Positions 1-11,210 of a stretch of 64,000 bases of DNA are shown here, in pieces. The DNA comes from Bryopsis sp. KO-2023 (lineage: Eukaryota; Chlorophyta; Ulvophyceae; Bryopsidales; Bryopsidaceae), in contig BSYQ01000009.1 of the NCBI GenBank assembly GCA_030272585.1, forward strand, positions 2,542,001 through 2,606,000, read 5' to 3'. Each line of letters starts with the position of its first letter. Position 1 is the stretch's first letter. The notes beneath the pieces were generated by a model. The model saw only the letters and a program-made list of their open reading frames with translations. It did no database searches and was not told the DNA's origin. The position numbers were made by a program, and so were the translations under genes.

Positions 1-505
1 AAAAGCAAACCAAAGAGCAAAAATCAACTCACCACTGTTTGAATAAAGAAAAAGAAAAAGAGAAAGGGAGGGGGGGGGAGGGGTCTGGATGTTTGTCATG
101 CGTGCATCACTATTTCCGGCGCGGCTGAAGAACTTTTTAAAAAAACGCACATTCAAATTTTTAATAAAAGAGTTCAGAGGTTTTCGATTTTTAATCCTTC
201 ATGTGGACTGTCACCTTTCTGTTTATGGAGCCCCTCCTAGCCGCATCTTTGTACAGCTCCAGTTTTTCGCTGGTCAATTTTCTTTTCACCGAGGTGTTGT
301 AAGGCGGGAAAACCCCGACTTTTTTTTGAACCTCCCTCAGAGAAATCAACCTCTTGCTTTTGAACATCTCCTCCTCGACCTTGTCGATATAGCTTTGCTT
401 GGGCCCCAGTAAACCTGAGATATCGACGGGTTTTCTTTTCACTTCGTGCTGCTCACTGGGGCCTGCGAAATCTTTCCCAGATCCAGATCCTGAATCGATT
501 TAAAA

Positions 506-544
<39 letters not shown>

Positions 545-3500
545 AAGGGAAGGAAAAAAAAATGGATCAAAAGTTGGGGAACAGCTTCATTTTGAGGGTC
601 GCAGGGTGCTCAGGTGTAAAACCAATATCTAATGAAAGCATTCCACGCGACATGATTCTGAATCCTTGACTGAAACAAAATACAAAAACCTGGGGTTTTT
701 CCCCTAAAAAAACAGCTTGAGATGCAAAACTACTCAATAATGCGCCACTTGGGGTTTTGTGTTTTTTTGAAAATTGCGTAGCGGTTGGTGCAAGTTTGTG
801 AAGGGGTGGCTGGCACTTGAGCTGTGTTTTGAATGCCTCTGGAAATAGATTTTGATGGTAGAACGCACCAGGGGAAAGTTGCATCCTTTCGCCATCCAGT
901 TTTCTCATCTTGCCGGTGCCCATCACCTCTTCGCTCATGAAGGGAGCTCTTTTCAGCTTTCGAGGTCCCTCCTCTTTCTATACACACGGAAAAAAAAAAA
1001 ACCCAAAAAAAAACTGCTTATCGTTCATCGAAAATTCCACGAAAGGAAAAAACAGACACACAGACCCACATACCACACATAAAAACTGTGCGATGCTGAG
1101 ACTGTACTGAAAAAGAAAAAGAAAAAGAGAAAAGAGAAAAGAGAAAAAAAAGAAATGAAGGCCACCACCATCAAAGAGCAAAAGAAAAAAAAGTTTGCTG
1201 ACCTGTTTTTTCCGTGCGGCCTCGGAAGACGCCAAGTATGGGAATTTTTTGCTGTAGTGGGCCCTCCATTTCGACAAATGCTCCTTGGTGAAAATCGGCT
1301 GCACATGAGGAACGACGTCCGCATCTGGCAAAAACTCGTGGTTTTGGCAGTAGAAAAAATCGCAGGAGACCTCCGTGTCATCGCACGCCTTGTGTAGAAA
1401 CCCAATACATATATTAATAAACCAATTCAGACTTTCCTTCATTCCTTCTTTTTCTTTTCTCAGAACCCCCCCCCCCCCCCAAAAAAAAAAAGACTGACAA
1501 AAAACTTGAAACCACACACACAAACGCACTCACATAAAAATGACCGTCTTCTGTGTGTGGACACACCACATACCTTTCCAGCTTCGTTTCTTTTCACCAG
1601 CCAGACCCTGGCGGGGGTCAATAATTTCAGCATCTCCGGCATGCATTCAAGATGCATTGCCACGGGGCACCTCCTGCACGGCACCAGCGGATTTTTGAAA
1701 TCCTCCAGATCCCCCCTCCCGCATTTCGAACATTTGTGCAGAGGGCAGACGAACACCTTGCCGGGCTCCCCCAGTTTCGTGATGCAAGCACGGCAATAGA
1801 ATTTTCCGCAGCTGATGATGTCGCACCTGGTAAGGGAAAAAAAACAAACTCATGTTCAGGTGAATACTTACCACGTTATGAATTCAGAAAAATGAAAAAA
1901 AAAAAAATCTGATTGGAAAAAAAATGAAAAGAAAAAGGTTCTAACGCTTGAAACTATGCAACAATTTTTCCCCCCTGAGAAAAGTAGCCCTCTTTCTGGG
2001 AGCGATTAAAAGAAAACAAAAAAGCTCAGGAGACAAAATGAAAAAAAAAAAAAAAGCGAGTTGGGTATGTACAACATGTAACGAATTTAATTTTTTAAAG
2101 GAGTTGAAAAAAAAACTGACTCGAAGGGAAAAAAAAACCAACATATGCTGCTTTGAAAGTGCAAAAAGTACACATGTGGTGGAAGAAGGTCAAATATTTC
2201 ACAAAAATCGCCACAGATCGAAATGCATGCACCATCACATTCACCACCACCAATCATGTCTTCATTGAACAACTAATAAACGATTGTATTTTCAAAAAAG
2301 GGGGGGGGACTATTGTTTTTTGGCTCCTTACTTTACATGGCTCGACCCAGGACCGAACGCCTTCCCCATAGTCTGACACGAAAAACATCGTTGAATTTTG
2401 AGCAGGCAATTGGGGCATTCGAATGGCTCCCTGCTGGCCATTATTTCTTGAGCCATGTCCGCAGGACATTGCAAAACATTACACTCTGCTCCTACAACGA
2501 CCCACAAAAAAAAATTCTCAAAAAAAACGAAAAAAATCAAAAAAACATATCCCAACAGAAGATCTGTCACTCATTCACTCACTCACTGCATCGATTCGAT
2601 TTTTTTTTTCTATTGAAATACGCCAGAGGTTCAAATTTTTGCATGGACCGTCGATTCAAAACACTTGCTGGCAACAACCCACCCACCATCGTGGTCATCA
2701 CAGGGAAAATGAAAACCTCGGCAACAGGGCCCATCGCACATTAGCAGATCCCCTCCGTTATCGCAAGCGGCACATTGGGGATCCCCCATGTCTCTGTCGG
2801 CAGGGCCTTCCTCGGAGTCCGAAATATCGTTGGAGGTCGGCTCCCTTGGACACGATGTGGCTTTTACGGATTTCTTGCTGCCGTGGTCTACTGGTTTGGA
2901 TCTCGAACAAGATGGCAACGGGGCGACTGGAACGTCAGGAAAAAGAAGTTTTTAAGAACAAAATTATGCATGCATATATCCGTATCTCTATGCATGCAAC
3001 CATAGATGGATTATGTTTTATTTACATTGTATAAGTATATTTTGGATATGTTTACTCAAGGGGAGACGTTTGTTAATTGTTGAGCAAAAATCTGTAAGGA
3101 GATATATGTGAGAACATGCATGGGTTCAGTTGAATGGCGTTTTATTTATTTCTGGAGCCACTGCTGTTGCTGTTAAAAACATACCCAGCCTAGTTTCCAC
3201 TCCCCCGTCACTTCTCTTTGGCTTCTCAGCAATAGCTGGCGGCAAATCCTCATCCTGGGAGGAAAATATAGATATATCAAGAAAAATAAAAATGAAAAGT
3301 CACACTGGATGTTGAGGGCTCAGGAATTTAATATTGTGGACAGAAGAAGACAAGAAAAGCAATTCTTGGTTACGTCAGGGTGTTTTCACAGTCCAGCTTG
3401 CTTAATCTGTTTTTCTTACCATCGGCTCGCCCACTATCCCCAGAGCACCACCGTCGAAACCTTCTGGTTGCCGCTCCACTCCACCCGTCATTCCTCGACC

Positions 3501-3964
3501 ATCATAGCTTACCGCATTCCTCCCTGGGTCATTGTTCTCGACCTCGCCATTCCCATTCACCCCAACTTCCCCCTGCATAACCGCCGGTCCTGCAGGAGGA
3601 CTAGCTACGCATCCTGCTCCGCGTTTCACACCCCCTTGCCCATCCTCGTCGACGGCTTCCAAGTTACTCTATAAACAACACGAAATGACGTCTAGAAACG
3701 TCAGCCCACCCGACCAGCCACCTCAACCTGTCAATGAACAAGCGCCGACCATATAACTGCTTTCCCTACCGCTCTATTCTTGGTTTTTTTCGGTTTCTTC
3801 TCGGGCTGTTCGAAGGACAACACAGTCTCTCCTTCGGCCTTCATCCTCGCCAACATCTCATCCCTCCGCAGGCCCAGCCTTCGCACGAAACTGCCATCCT
3901 TGCTTATTTCGTAGCCTCCGGAACAATATTTCACAACAAAGGAGTCCCTCGCGCAAGACCACAT
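1..3964 (-). CDS. EDM2-like PHD-finger chromatin protein (partial, runs off left edge)
   Basis: Multi-exon gene read right to left; the 3' part lies outside the window. The likely start is the ATG at 3964-3962 (MWSCARDSFVVKYC). Exons lie near 3964-3760, 3672-3417 (Gly-rich linker), 3260-3190, 2930-2690, 2490-2340, 1835-1600, 1395-1205, 970-600 and 470-228. The PHD module reads CAACDNGGDLLMCDG..CCRGFH, then ECPNCLLKIQRCFSC, then VFVCPLHKCSKCGRG, then PLVPCRRCPVAMHLECMP, then FYCQNHEF. This is the order and spacing of the atypical PHD array of plant EDM2, a nuclear chromatin reader that acts on intragenic heterochromatin and polyadenylation choice. The exon with DKVEEEMFKSKRLISLREVQ corresponds to the EDM2 middle region. 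The methyltransferase-like C-terminal part expected for the family would lie left of position 1. Seen: cysteine pattern and splice sites. Inferred: EDM2 orthology. The first exon is the least certain part. Confidence 0.8.
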
Positions 3965-4315
3965 AACTCAACGGCCCAGTGCCAAGTCGACACACGGATG
4001 GAAAAAATTGCCTGCCTTCCAACGTTTTTCCCCTGCTCCACACAGTGTTCTACACGGAACGATTGTACAAGTGGAAAATCAAACAAATGTATATAATCGG
4101 TGTTGAAGCTGCACAAATTTCGGTGAGCGACCGTAGTGCAAACTTCGCTAGACGGCAACGATTCTTCCTGCACGCGCACCCACTGGAGCAAGGAAACCGC
4201 TAAGGGAAAAAAGATTTCGGCTGGAGGATAAGCGGGCCATTTTCCGCGAATTTTTCCTCTGGTGTAAGGGACGTGGCACGCTCTCTCTTCGACGATTCAA
4301 CAATTGGAATCTGGA
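3965..4315. promoter_or_regulatory. divergent promoter region between the EDM2-like gene and membrane gene copy 1
   Basis: This 351-bp spacer separates two divergently oriented start codons. From about 4167 rightwards it is duplicated at 11063-11210, so copy 2 of the membrane gene carries about 150 bp of the same upstream sequence but not the EDM2-like side. No TATA box or named motif can be called with confidence. Confidence 0.4.
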
Positions 4316-5266
4316 ATGCTCCGCATGCAAGCGGTTGGCAGCATTAGGTCCACCCCAGTCCCTCGATTTCGTTCTTTTTATGGCAGCAATCGATCGTGGT
4401 CGCCGCCTCGAGGGCGGAGGAAATTGATCTGTGTCGATCGCCCGATCCCCCCCAGGTGAAAAAAAAAATGCTAGGGAAAAAACCAGAATCCTGAATCATG
4501 TGGTGGAGTAAGATGGCCTCGTACATGATTTGAGGGTTTAACAAGGGTGGAGTCGATAGATGGTGTTGGTCTTTCAGAAAAATGCTGAGAAGGCCGTTTG
4601 TGTGAGATTTGCCGATTTGAATTCTTACATCCAGGGTTTTCAAATGTTTTTCTATTTATTATTATTACACGAATTACAGCAGTGTCTTTTTTTTTGGATT
4701 TTTTTCGAATGAAGAAACTTTCACTTTTCTCCATGTACCCAATTTTTGTCAGGACTCCACATGTAGACATGAGGGATAAGTTTCTGGACAAGACAATTCA
4801 TTTCCTGAAACATGACGTTTTCATGGTAAAAATTTTGCTTGTTATTCTCAGTAGTTTTGCAACCCCCCCTTTGTAAATAGGCAAGGATGTATTCAATTCT
4901 TTTTCATTTTTTTTCATTTTTTTTTTTTCGTGTTCGAGGTGGTGCATTATGAATTAATGGTCAAAATGTGTTTTTGAAGAGAAGTCTGTTTTGCGGCCGA
5001 GGCGGTGGAGGTTTATGAAGAATCCAATGAAAATGAACCAACTCTTAACGCTAGGTAAGGCATTTTTTTAAATAATATAGAAAAATAAAGAATAATTAAA
5101 TGTAAATAAATAAAATAATTTTTATTTTTTTTTTAAACAAGAAAAATTGTCAGAATTCTACTCTATATTCTGGAAGTATTGTATCTATTGAAGGCGGCAC
5201 ACTGATTTCACTGTGAGGTGTGCAAAACAGTAGGAAAAAAGTTACGAATTTTGTCATTTTTTGCCA

Positions 5267-5309
<43 letters not shown>

Positions 5310-8220
5310 GCAAGGTTAGAGAACCGCATATCGTTAAAAAAATGGATGTCATGCATTTCTGTCGAGAAAGATCAAAATTGGATACCTGTTTTTTTTCTTG
5401 GAGGCCCTAATTCTTTTTTTCGATGCTTGAAGTTATTTTTGTTTTCCCATCTACAAAAAACGTATCTTTTAATTGATCTTTTATTTTTTTAAAACAGTCC
5501 GTATGACAACATGTGCGGCTTCTACAAATTGTCGGATGAAGATAGGGCAACCTTTGCAGAGTTTGTGAAGTCAGTTTCAAAGGTAAAAATAATAAAAAAA
5601 AACTTTTCACCACTTAGCACTAAAGGCAAAAAAATATATACACAGGAAAGATTGAGATGCAAGGGAAAATACAATTCAATAAGGGTAAAGAAAGAAGGAA
5701 AATATCTTGGATTATATGTAGGCTTCTATTATCATCCACTAAGAAATGGCAGTTGGAAAGAAAAAAAAATTGAAGCAATCATAACATGTCATTTTTTTTG
5801 TCCCCATATTGCAGGTTCTCACACTCAAGCCATCGTAACTACAGCTTACTTTGATAGCTGTTTTTTTTTTTTTTTCACTCAAGTTTTCTTAAAATCAAAA
5901 AATGCTTTTTTGCAGGCGGTGTTGTGGATAGTGCTCGTGGGCTCTTTGAAAACGGGTTATTCGATATGGTGCCTTTCCCAACAGCACCTTCCAGTTTCCT
6001 CTTCGGACGTTTTTTTGCTGTTGGAATCTTACACTATGGGGGCCGTCCTGCTGGTGGGCAGATCCACTTTCACCAAGCTTGCCACGGTTGCAAAAGAGAG
6101 AAGCGATATTCCAATCATTCTGGAAGTGAGCACAAGGGGGTGATGTGGTGATGTGCTCTTGGAGTTAAATCCCGTTAGAAAAAAAATATATATCGAACGA
6201 AAGTAGAAAAAAACCACAAGGGGGTCTAACGGAAATAGCAATAGGAAAGTGTCGACATATTTCGAAAAGGGCATCGAGCCGGTCGGGAAATTTCCCACAG
6301 AGAAAAAAAGAGAGAATTCTTTTATAGATTTACAGATAGAGTTAATGAAGAAACAAACGAAGGAATATGTAAAGAATGGATATCAAAAACAAAAAAAGAA
6401 ATAAATAAAAGCATAAAAAACAAAGAAAAACCCTCCGTTCGCGTTTTACTTCCAACGATGAAGGCTTCCAAGTTTGTTTTTTTTTTCCCAAATTCAATTC
6501 ACAGGGTATGAATCGATTGGGGATCGCTTTTCTTCAAATTGCTGCTTATTGTGGGGCAGTCACTCTGTTGCAAGCCATGCAAGCGGCTGTGAAATGCCCA
6601 GAAGTCATTCCCATATTCAGTTTTATCATGATCATTCTGGCGTTTCTGAGATGCATCGGATTGAGCACTCTGGTGGGAAAATATGAACCCGGCAGCGGAA
6701 AATTAGCAAACCTCGTCGCAGCCATGCAAAGGGGACGAGCGGGACGAGAGGGTAAAAACATTCTTGTTTGGAAAAGAAAGAAAAAATTAAGCCAATGCAA
6801 ACTTTTGCATACATATGCGTAGGGAAGACATAAAAGGAATATATGATGGCCGAAAAACAAAAAAGGATTTAAAGAAAAAGGGTAAAATTAAAAAGTAAAA
6901 ACATTGTCTTGGCTTTTATTCCACGATCTTCGTGCTTCCCCTGGCTTTTTCATTTGGTCGACTGTTTCATTTTGTTTATTTGTTTTTATTTGGCAGTTTT
7001 TTTTATTTTTTTATTCTCTTGGATATTTCCAACAGGGTACCCTCTGTGGGATAGACTTGCGGTGAGAATGACAGCGAGTTCGCTGCTCGGGTACACTTTC
7101 ATGTCGTCCAAATCTGTGGAGGATACCGACCAATACGAGTTCTCTGAGCTGGAGGAAAATGTCATCAGGATGTGCATAGATTCCATGCGAGTCGCCAGTC
7201 TGGCGATGTTGTTCGAGGTGGCATCTTATGTAATGTTAGGTAATTGAGATACCCCTTCACTCCCCCATCTGCCAAGAAAAAAAAAGGAAACAAAGAAATT
7301 GAAAAAAGAAAGAAAGAAAGGTTTATCAGTTCGGATAACATGCTTACCAATCAACCCCACCTCAGAAACTCATTAGCTAATGCATCGATGCATTTTAATT
7401 TGTTACACAGGCCATGTCAAACGATATCATGACTAATGGGTCAATTTTTTCTTTTCCTCGATCGTTCAGCTGAGTTTTCGTGGTTAAACAGGCATATGTG
7501 CAATCATCGAATGCGATTGGAAAGGTGTGTTCGATGTGGTGATCGACTTGGTCGACAGCTCCTTTCTGTGTGGCATCATTTTCGCAACCTCGAATTATTT
7601 CGATCGAGTGATTTCCAGCGAGGGTCAAGACATCACGCATTTGGTACGAGGTTTTGGGAAAGAAGGGATGGTGAAACTGTTCGAGGAGTTTGGGCACCTG
7701 ATGAAGGGGCTGTTCTTTGCTGGAGTTGTGACTGCCCTGATTACTAATGGACCACTGGGTAAGTCAAATGTCTGATGTCTGATTTGTCAGTCATTTTTGG
7801 TAATTTTTTTTTTCTCGCTTTATGTTTGTTATCGAAGTGAAGTGGGCATATTTGATCAAATGCTTTTTGATTCATGATGTGTTTTGCTGTTGTGCCTGTG
7901 TCTAAGTAAGATGTCACAAAAGATGTTCGTCTGTTTTTTCTCCTAGCATGCTTTCAGAATTATTTTTATTTTTTTTGTCCCTGGTTTTTTGTTTTGATCA
8001 GTTCATAGGGGTTTTGGTGAGCTGTGGGTATAAGCATGGATGGGTGCCTTGACTGGAAATAAGGTTGATCGATCGATCAATCAATTTGTGTTTGAATTGT
8101 TTTTGTGTGTTTTTTCGCGGTGGGTGTGGATGCGCAGGGGTATACGTGGAGCAAGCAATGGGGCGTGTCAGCGTCATTCTGAAACATTTTTTGCATCAGC
8201 TGATGCATTCGAGCATTTAG
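4316..8220 (+). CDS. unrecognised multi-pass membrane protein, copy 1 (nine exons, 453 aa)
   Basis: Exons by GT-AG sites and conservation with copy 2: 4316-4455, 4753-4825, 5002-5054, 5498-5582, 5916-6125, 6505-6751, 7036-7239, 7492-7758 and 8138-8220. They sum to 1362 nt, an exact multiple of three, with no internal stop. The N-terminus (MLRMQAVGSIRSTPVPRFRS) is rich in Arg and Ser with no acidic residue and could be an organelle-targeting peptide. A short soluble acidic segment (EVYEESNENEPTLN, then LSDEDRATFAEFV) follows. Hydrophobic segments lie in exon 5 (AVLWIVLVGSL, YTMGAVLLVG), exon 6 (IAFLQIAAYCGAVTLL, IPIFSFIMIILAFLRC), exon 7 (MRVASLAMLFEVASYVML) and exon 8 (FLCGIIFATS, LFFAGVVTALIT). 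No family is recognised. PEX11 was considered and not supported. Inference: integral organelle or endomembrane protein of unknown function, under purifying selection because both copies are open. Confidence 0.75.
5268..5309. repeat. (CA)n microsatellite in intron 3 of copy 1
   Basis: About 42 bp of uninterrupted CA dinucleotide lies in the intron. The matching intron of copy 2 (around 12043-12062) has only about eight units, so the tract changed length after the duplication. Confidence 0.9.
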
Positions 8221-8387
8221 CTTTTCTGTCGTCGGGGGGATTACTATTTTCTGTTCTGCTCCGAAAAAGTCCTTTGGGTTGGAACTTTTTTTTTTGAAAA
8301 AAAAAGAAAAAATGACCCTGAAAGAGATGAGGGCCTCCGAGGAGAAAAAAAAAACAAAGAGCAAAAAAAGCATATGGGAAAAAAATA

Positions 8388-8509
8388 CTGTCGATACCCT
8401 AATTTTTGCGTTGGACTAATTTTTGCGACTAGATTGAATCATGAAAATTAGTCCATGCAGAAAAAGAACACGCAACAATTAATGCGCGCAAAAATTAGCC
8501 TATCTACGG
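8388..8509. mobile_element. 122-bp MITE with TA flanks (CTAATTTTTGCG family), copy A
   Basis: The ends are near-inverted: CTGTCGATACCCTAATTTTT on the left and the complement of AAAAATTAGCCTATCTACGG on the right, flanked by TA on both sides. An internal palindrome (GGACTAATTTTTGCG and its complement) lies within. The element is also present downstream of membrane gene copy 2 at 15503-15801, so it was there before the duplication. TA flanks and size suit a non-autonomous Tc1/mariner-type or related element, but the superfamily is an inference. Confidence 0.6.
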
Positions 8510-8689
8510 TATATGTTTTTGGTTTATTATTGGTTTGTGTAATGGGTACATATCGGATGTATTCCTCTCTTGCTTTTTGCTACATTTTTCAGCACTGTTA
8601 GAGCAGCACATGAGAAAATGGAAAAGATCGATCCCTGGGGTATTTGGCATTGCCACATCAGATCCCAAGGATCTGTACGGGTAATCGAG

Positions 8690-8810
8690 TATTCTATCTG
8701 GAGTACTGCAGTATAGCACTGAAAACCACCACCGCCACGACTCCACATCTTTACCTGCAGGTGGGCCCAGCTAAAAAAACTATGGCGACCGACGCCGCCG
8801 ACCAGTAAGC
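8690..8810 (+). pseudogene. duplicated fragment of the MED19-like gene leader and first codons
   Basis: This stretch matches 21032-21200, the 5' leader and first codons of the MED19-like gene, including the CCACATCTTTACCTGCAGGT leader motif and the start MATDAA. Compared with 21.0 kb it lacks about 58 bp of leader, and after MATDAADQ it hits a stop codon. The fragment therefore encodes nothing useful and marks the right end of the duplicated block. It shows that the block once ran from the membrane gene into the MED19-like gene. Confidence 0.85.
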
Positions 8811-8819
8811 TGACCTCTT

Positions 8820-10340
8820 CAAAAAGGGGGTCATCCGCTGCACAAGTGCTCGTGGGGGGTAGTATATCGTGGGTATTCGTCGACCATCTGGTTGCACTTC
8901 ACATTGCATGTAACTGACGATACACCACATATTTGAACCTCAAACTCGAACAATATCAAGGCTTGTGTAACTATAAGACATCTGCAAAATACAAGGGAGA
9001 AGTACTGAGTGCACTTGGAGTTATGATATATTTCAATGTCGGTGGAGCCTTGTGGGGAGTGAGCAACGAGAATCGATCGGAATGTTTCGAGACAAAGGAC
9101 AGTTAAAGTGAATGGATGGGCTATTTCAACTCAGTCCGAATCTAACACCTAACCCATTCAATCAGTTAAGGTTGACCATCATTAGATGCGTCACCACAGC
9201 CTTTAAGGGTTGGTTCCTTGCCCAACTCGGAATCAAACAGAACTTATTCCCTAATGAATATTTTATTCTCAAATTTTGAAGACAGGTTGCTATCTTTATA
9301 CATTAAATATTTGAAAAAACTAGGGCCATTACATGCATCTGATCATGAGTTATGATCGATTTTGATTATGGCTAATTAAGGTATGAGCAACCTTCTCTAA
9401 ATTCACCCCAAAAACTCTTAAAAAGAAAATGCCAAAATCTTACACGCCGATAATTAATTCACATATTAATATTCGAGTGTATCTCTTTGTTCAAAACTAT
9501 CCCAAAAGTAGTAGAGAGGGCCGACCCATCGCCCGATCTGCGAGGGATTAAAAAAACCCCAAAAATCCCTAAAACTTTTGACCAGCCCGAGAGGAGGATA
9601 GGGAGGGAAAAAAACGAAGTTGTAACAGTCGCTGAAAGCTCCCTTTAAGAGCTAGCACTTAGGCCTGCTCTCTAAACATTGTCTTGGTCCACACTAACAC
9701 TCAAGCCTTTCCTGAGTGTGACTGGCAAAAAGGCCATGTGTGTGTGAGACCCAAAAATTCCCACCCACGAAAATGATGCTTGTACTTAACCACTTTTTAC
9801 TTTTTCGTAACGGACTAAGAAACTCCATTAAAATGGCATCCAATACTGAAATCTATCATAACTCATGGTGTACCAAATATTTTCATCTCTAACTTCGACA
9901 CCATCAATTAATATGTGTTAATTAAAGATCTGCAAAATGTAAGGCTAAAATATTCAGGAAATTATGAGTTATGATAGATTTCACTGTTGGTGGATTTTTT
10001 TCCAAGCCCAAATCAGAATTAATAATTTCTCATCATCTGATGCATGTCATGACCCCAATTGTTTCAGATGTCAAATTTATGCAGAAGAACCTGTCTTTAA
10101 AATTTGAGATGAAAATATTCATTAGGAAAAGAGTTATGCTTGATTCTGATTTTGCCTAAAAGTACTCTATTAAGAAAGTCCACCAAAACTGAAATCTGTC
10201 ATAACTCATGATGTACTGAATATTTTAGCCTCAAAATTCAACACCATCAATTTATATGTGTTCATCAAAGATCTGCAAAATTTAAGGCTAAAATATTGAG
10301 GACATTATGGGGTATGATACTTATGGTTTCGATTCAAAAC
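8820..10340. repeat. AT-rich spacer with diverged repeats of a self-complementary module
   Basis: There are three diverged copies of one module, near 8900-9060, 9840-9990 and 10190-10330. They share GAAATCTRTCATAACTCATG, then ACCATCAATT, then ATCTGCAAAAT and AAGGCTAAAATATT. In the 9.85-kb copy the ends are inverted (GAAATCTATCATAACTCAT against ATGAGTTATGATAGATTTC), so each copy can fold on itself. The stretch between the second and third copies carries further related pieces. No gene is seen. The modules look like decayed non-autonomous elements. Confidence 0.55.
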
Positions 10341-11062
10341 GGGCTGATCCCGTAGATCATGCAGATCCATGACTGGATGGAAGTAGATAGACCTGAAAGT
10401 TTGCATGTGAGTGTATAATTATCTTGAGAATAAGCATGAAAATTTTCAGATCAATCAGATCACTTCATTCTTGTTTGATTGTGGCTGTTTCATTGGATCA
10501 CGGAGTTGGAGAAACAAAAAGAAAACGCCAATATTTGTGAGATCAGCAAGTTCAGAAATTCAAAATATCTCAAAATAAATATTGATAGAATGTCTTGCCG
10601 AGTGCGTTTCAGATGTAAAATCGGTTTTGAAAAAAAACATTTCCATGTGATTTATAATCAATTCAATCCCCACTGAAAATTAAATTAAATCATATCTGAT
10701 TGATGCTGGTAGTCAGTCCCTTTCGGATGTAGCCCCATGTTTTGGTGCATTCTACCAGGTAGATTGTATAGGAGTGAAGGGAGCATGGTGATCTTAGCCA
10801 TGGGTAGATTATGCCATTGTGATTGAATGTCGGACTGGTAGCCAGTTGGAATTGCCAATTATTGGTAGTTGGGATACAGCGTTGTGCACGGTTATCCACA
10901 GTTGCATGGTTAGTCTAGTTTGGCGGTGTTTGGCACTGCAAGCCCAGGAACTATTAAAGTGGGAAGGATATTGTGTAACTGGCTCCGGTTGTTCCTAAAG
11001 TTGCCTTAGTAGTTAGTAGAATTGTATTTAGTAGTTAGTAGATTTTCAGCCCACGGCTCGTC
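10341..11062. other. unique spacer before membrane gene copy 2
   Basis: About 0.7 kb with only short open frames and no convincing exon. 10690-11000 has moderate GC with repeated TGGTAG words, loosely like part of the insert at 15585-15776. I could not assign it to any element. Homology with the region upstream of copy 1 starts at about 11063. Confidence 0.35.
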
Positions 11063-11210
11063 TTGCACGCGCACCCACCGGAGCAAGGAAACCGCTAAGG
11101 GAAAAAAGATTTCGGCTGGAGGATAAGCAGGCCATTTTCCGCGAATTTTTCCCCAAGTGTAAGGGACGTGGCACGCTCTCTCTTTGACGATTCGACAATT
11201 GGAATCTGGA

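Noticed and set aside
3931-4345. Minus-strand open frames upstream of the EDM2-like start, shared in part with 11006-11248
   Set aside because: The part shared with 11.0-11.25 kb has a stop in copy 1. The duplicated portion is explained by the membrane gene's promoter and first exon, and the ATG at 3964 gives a simpler start.
5821-5870. Extra exon after a TTGCAG acceptor in membrane gene copy 1 (also at 12931)
   Set aside because: It hits stops in both copies, and the nine-exon model without it keeps frame exactly.
10690-11000. Retroelement fragment
   Set aside because: Only vague similarity in word use between 10.7 kb and 15.6 kb; no reverse transcriptase, integrase or terminal repeat can be seen.
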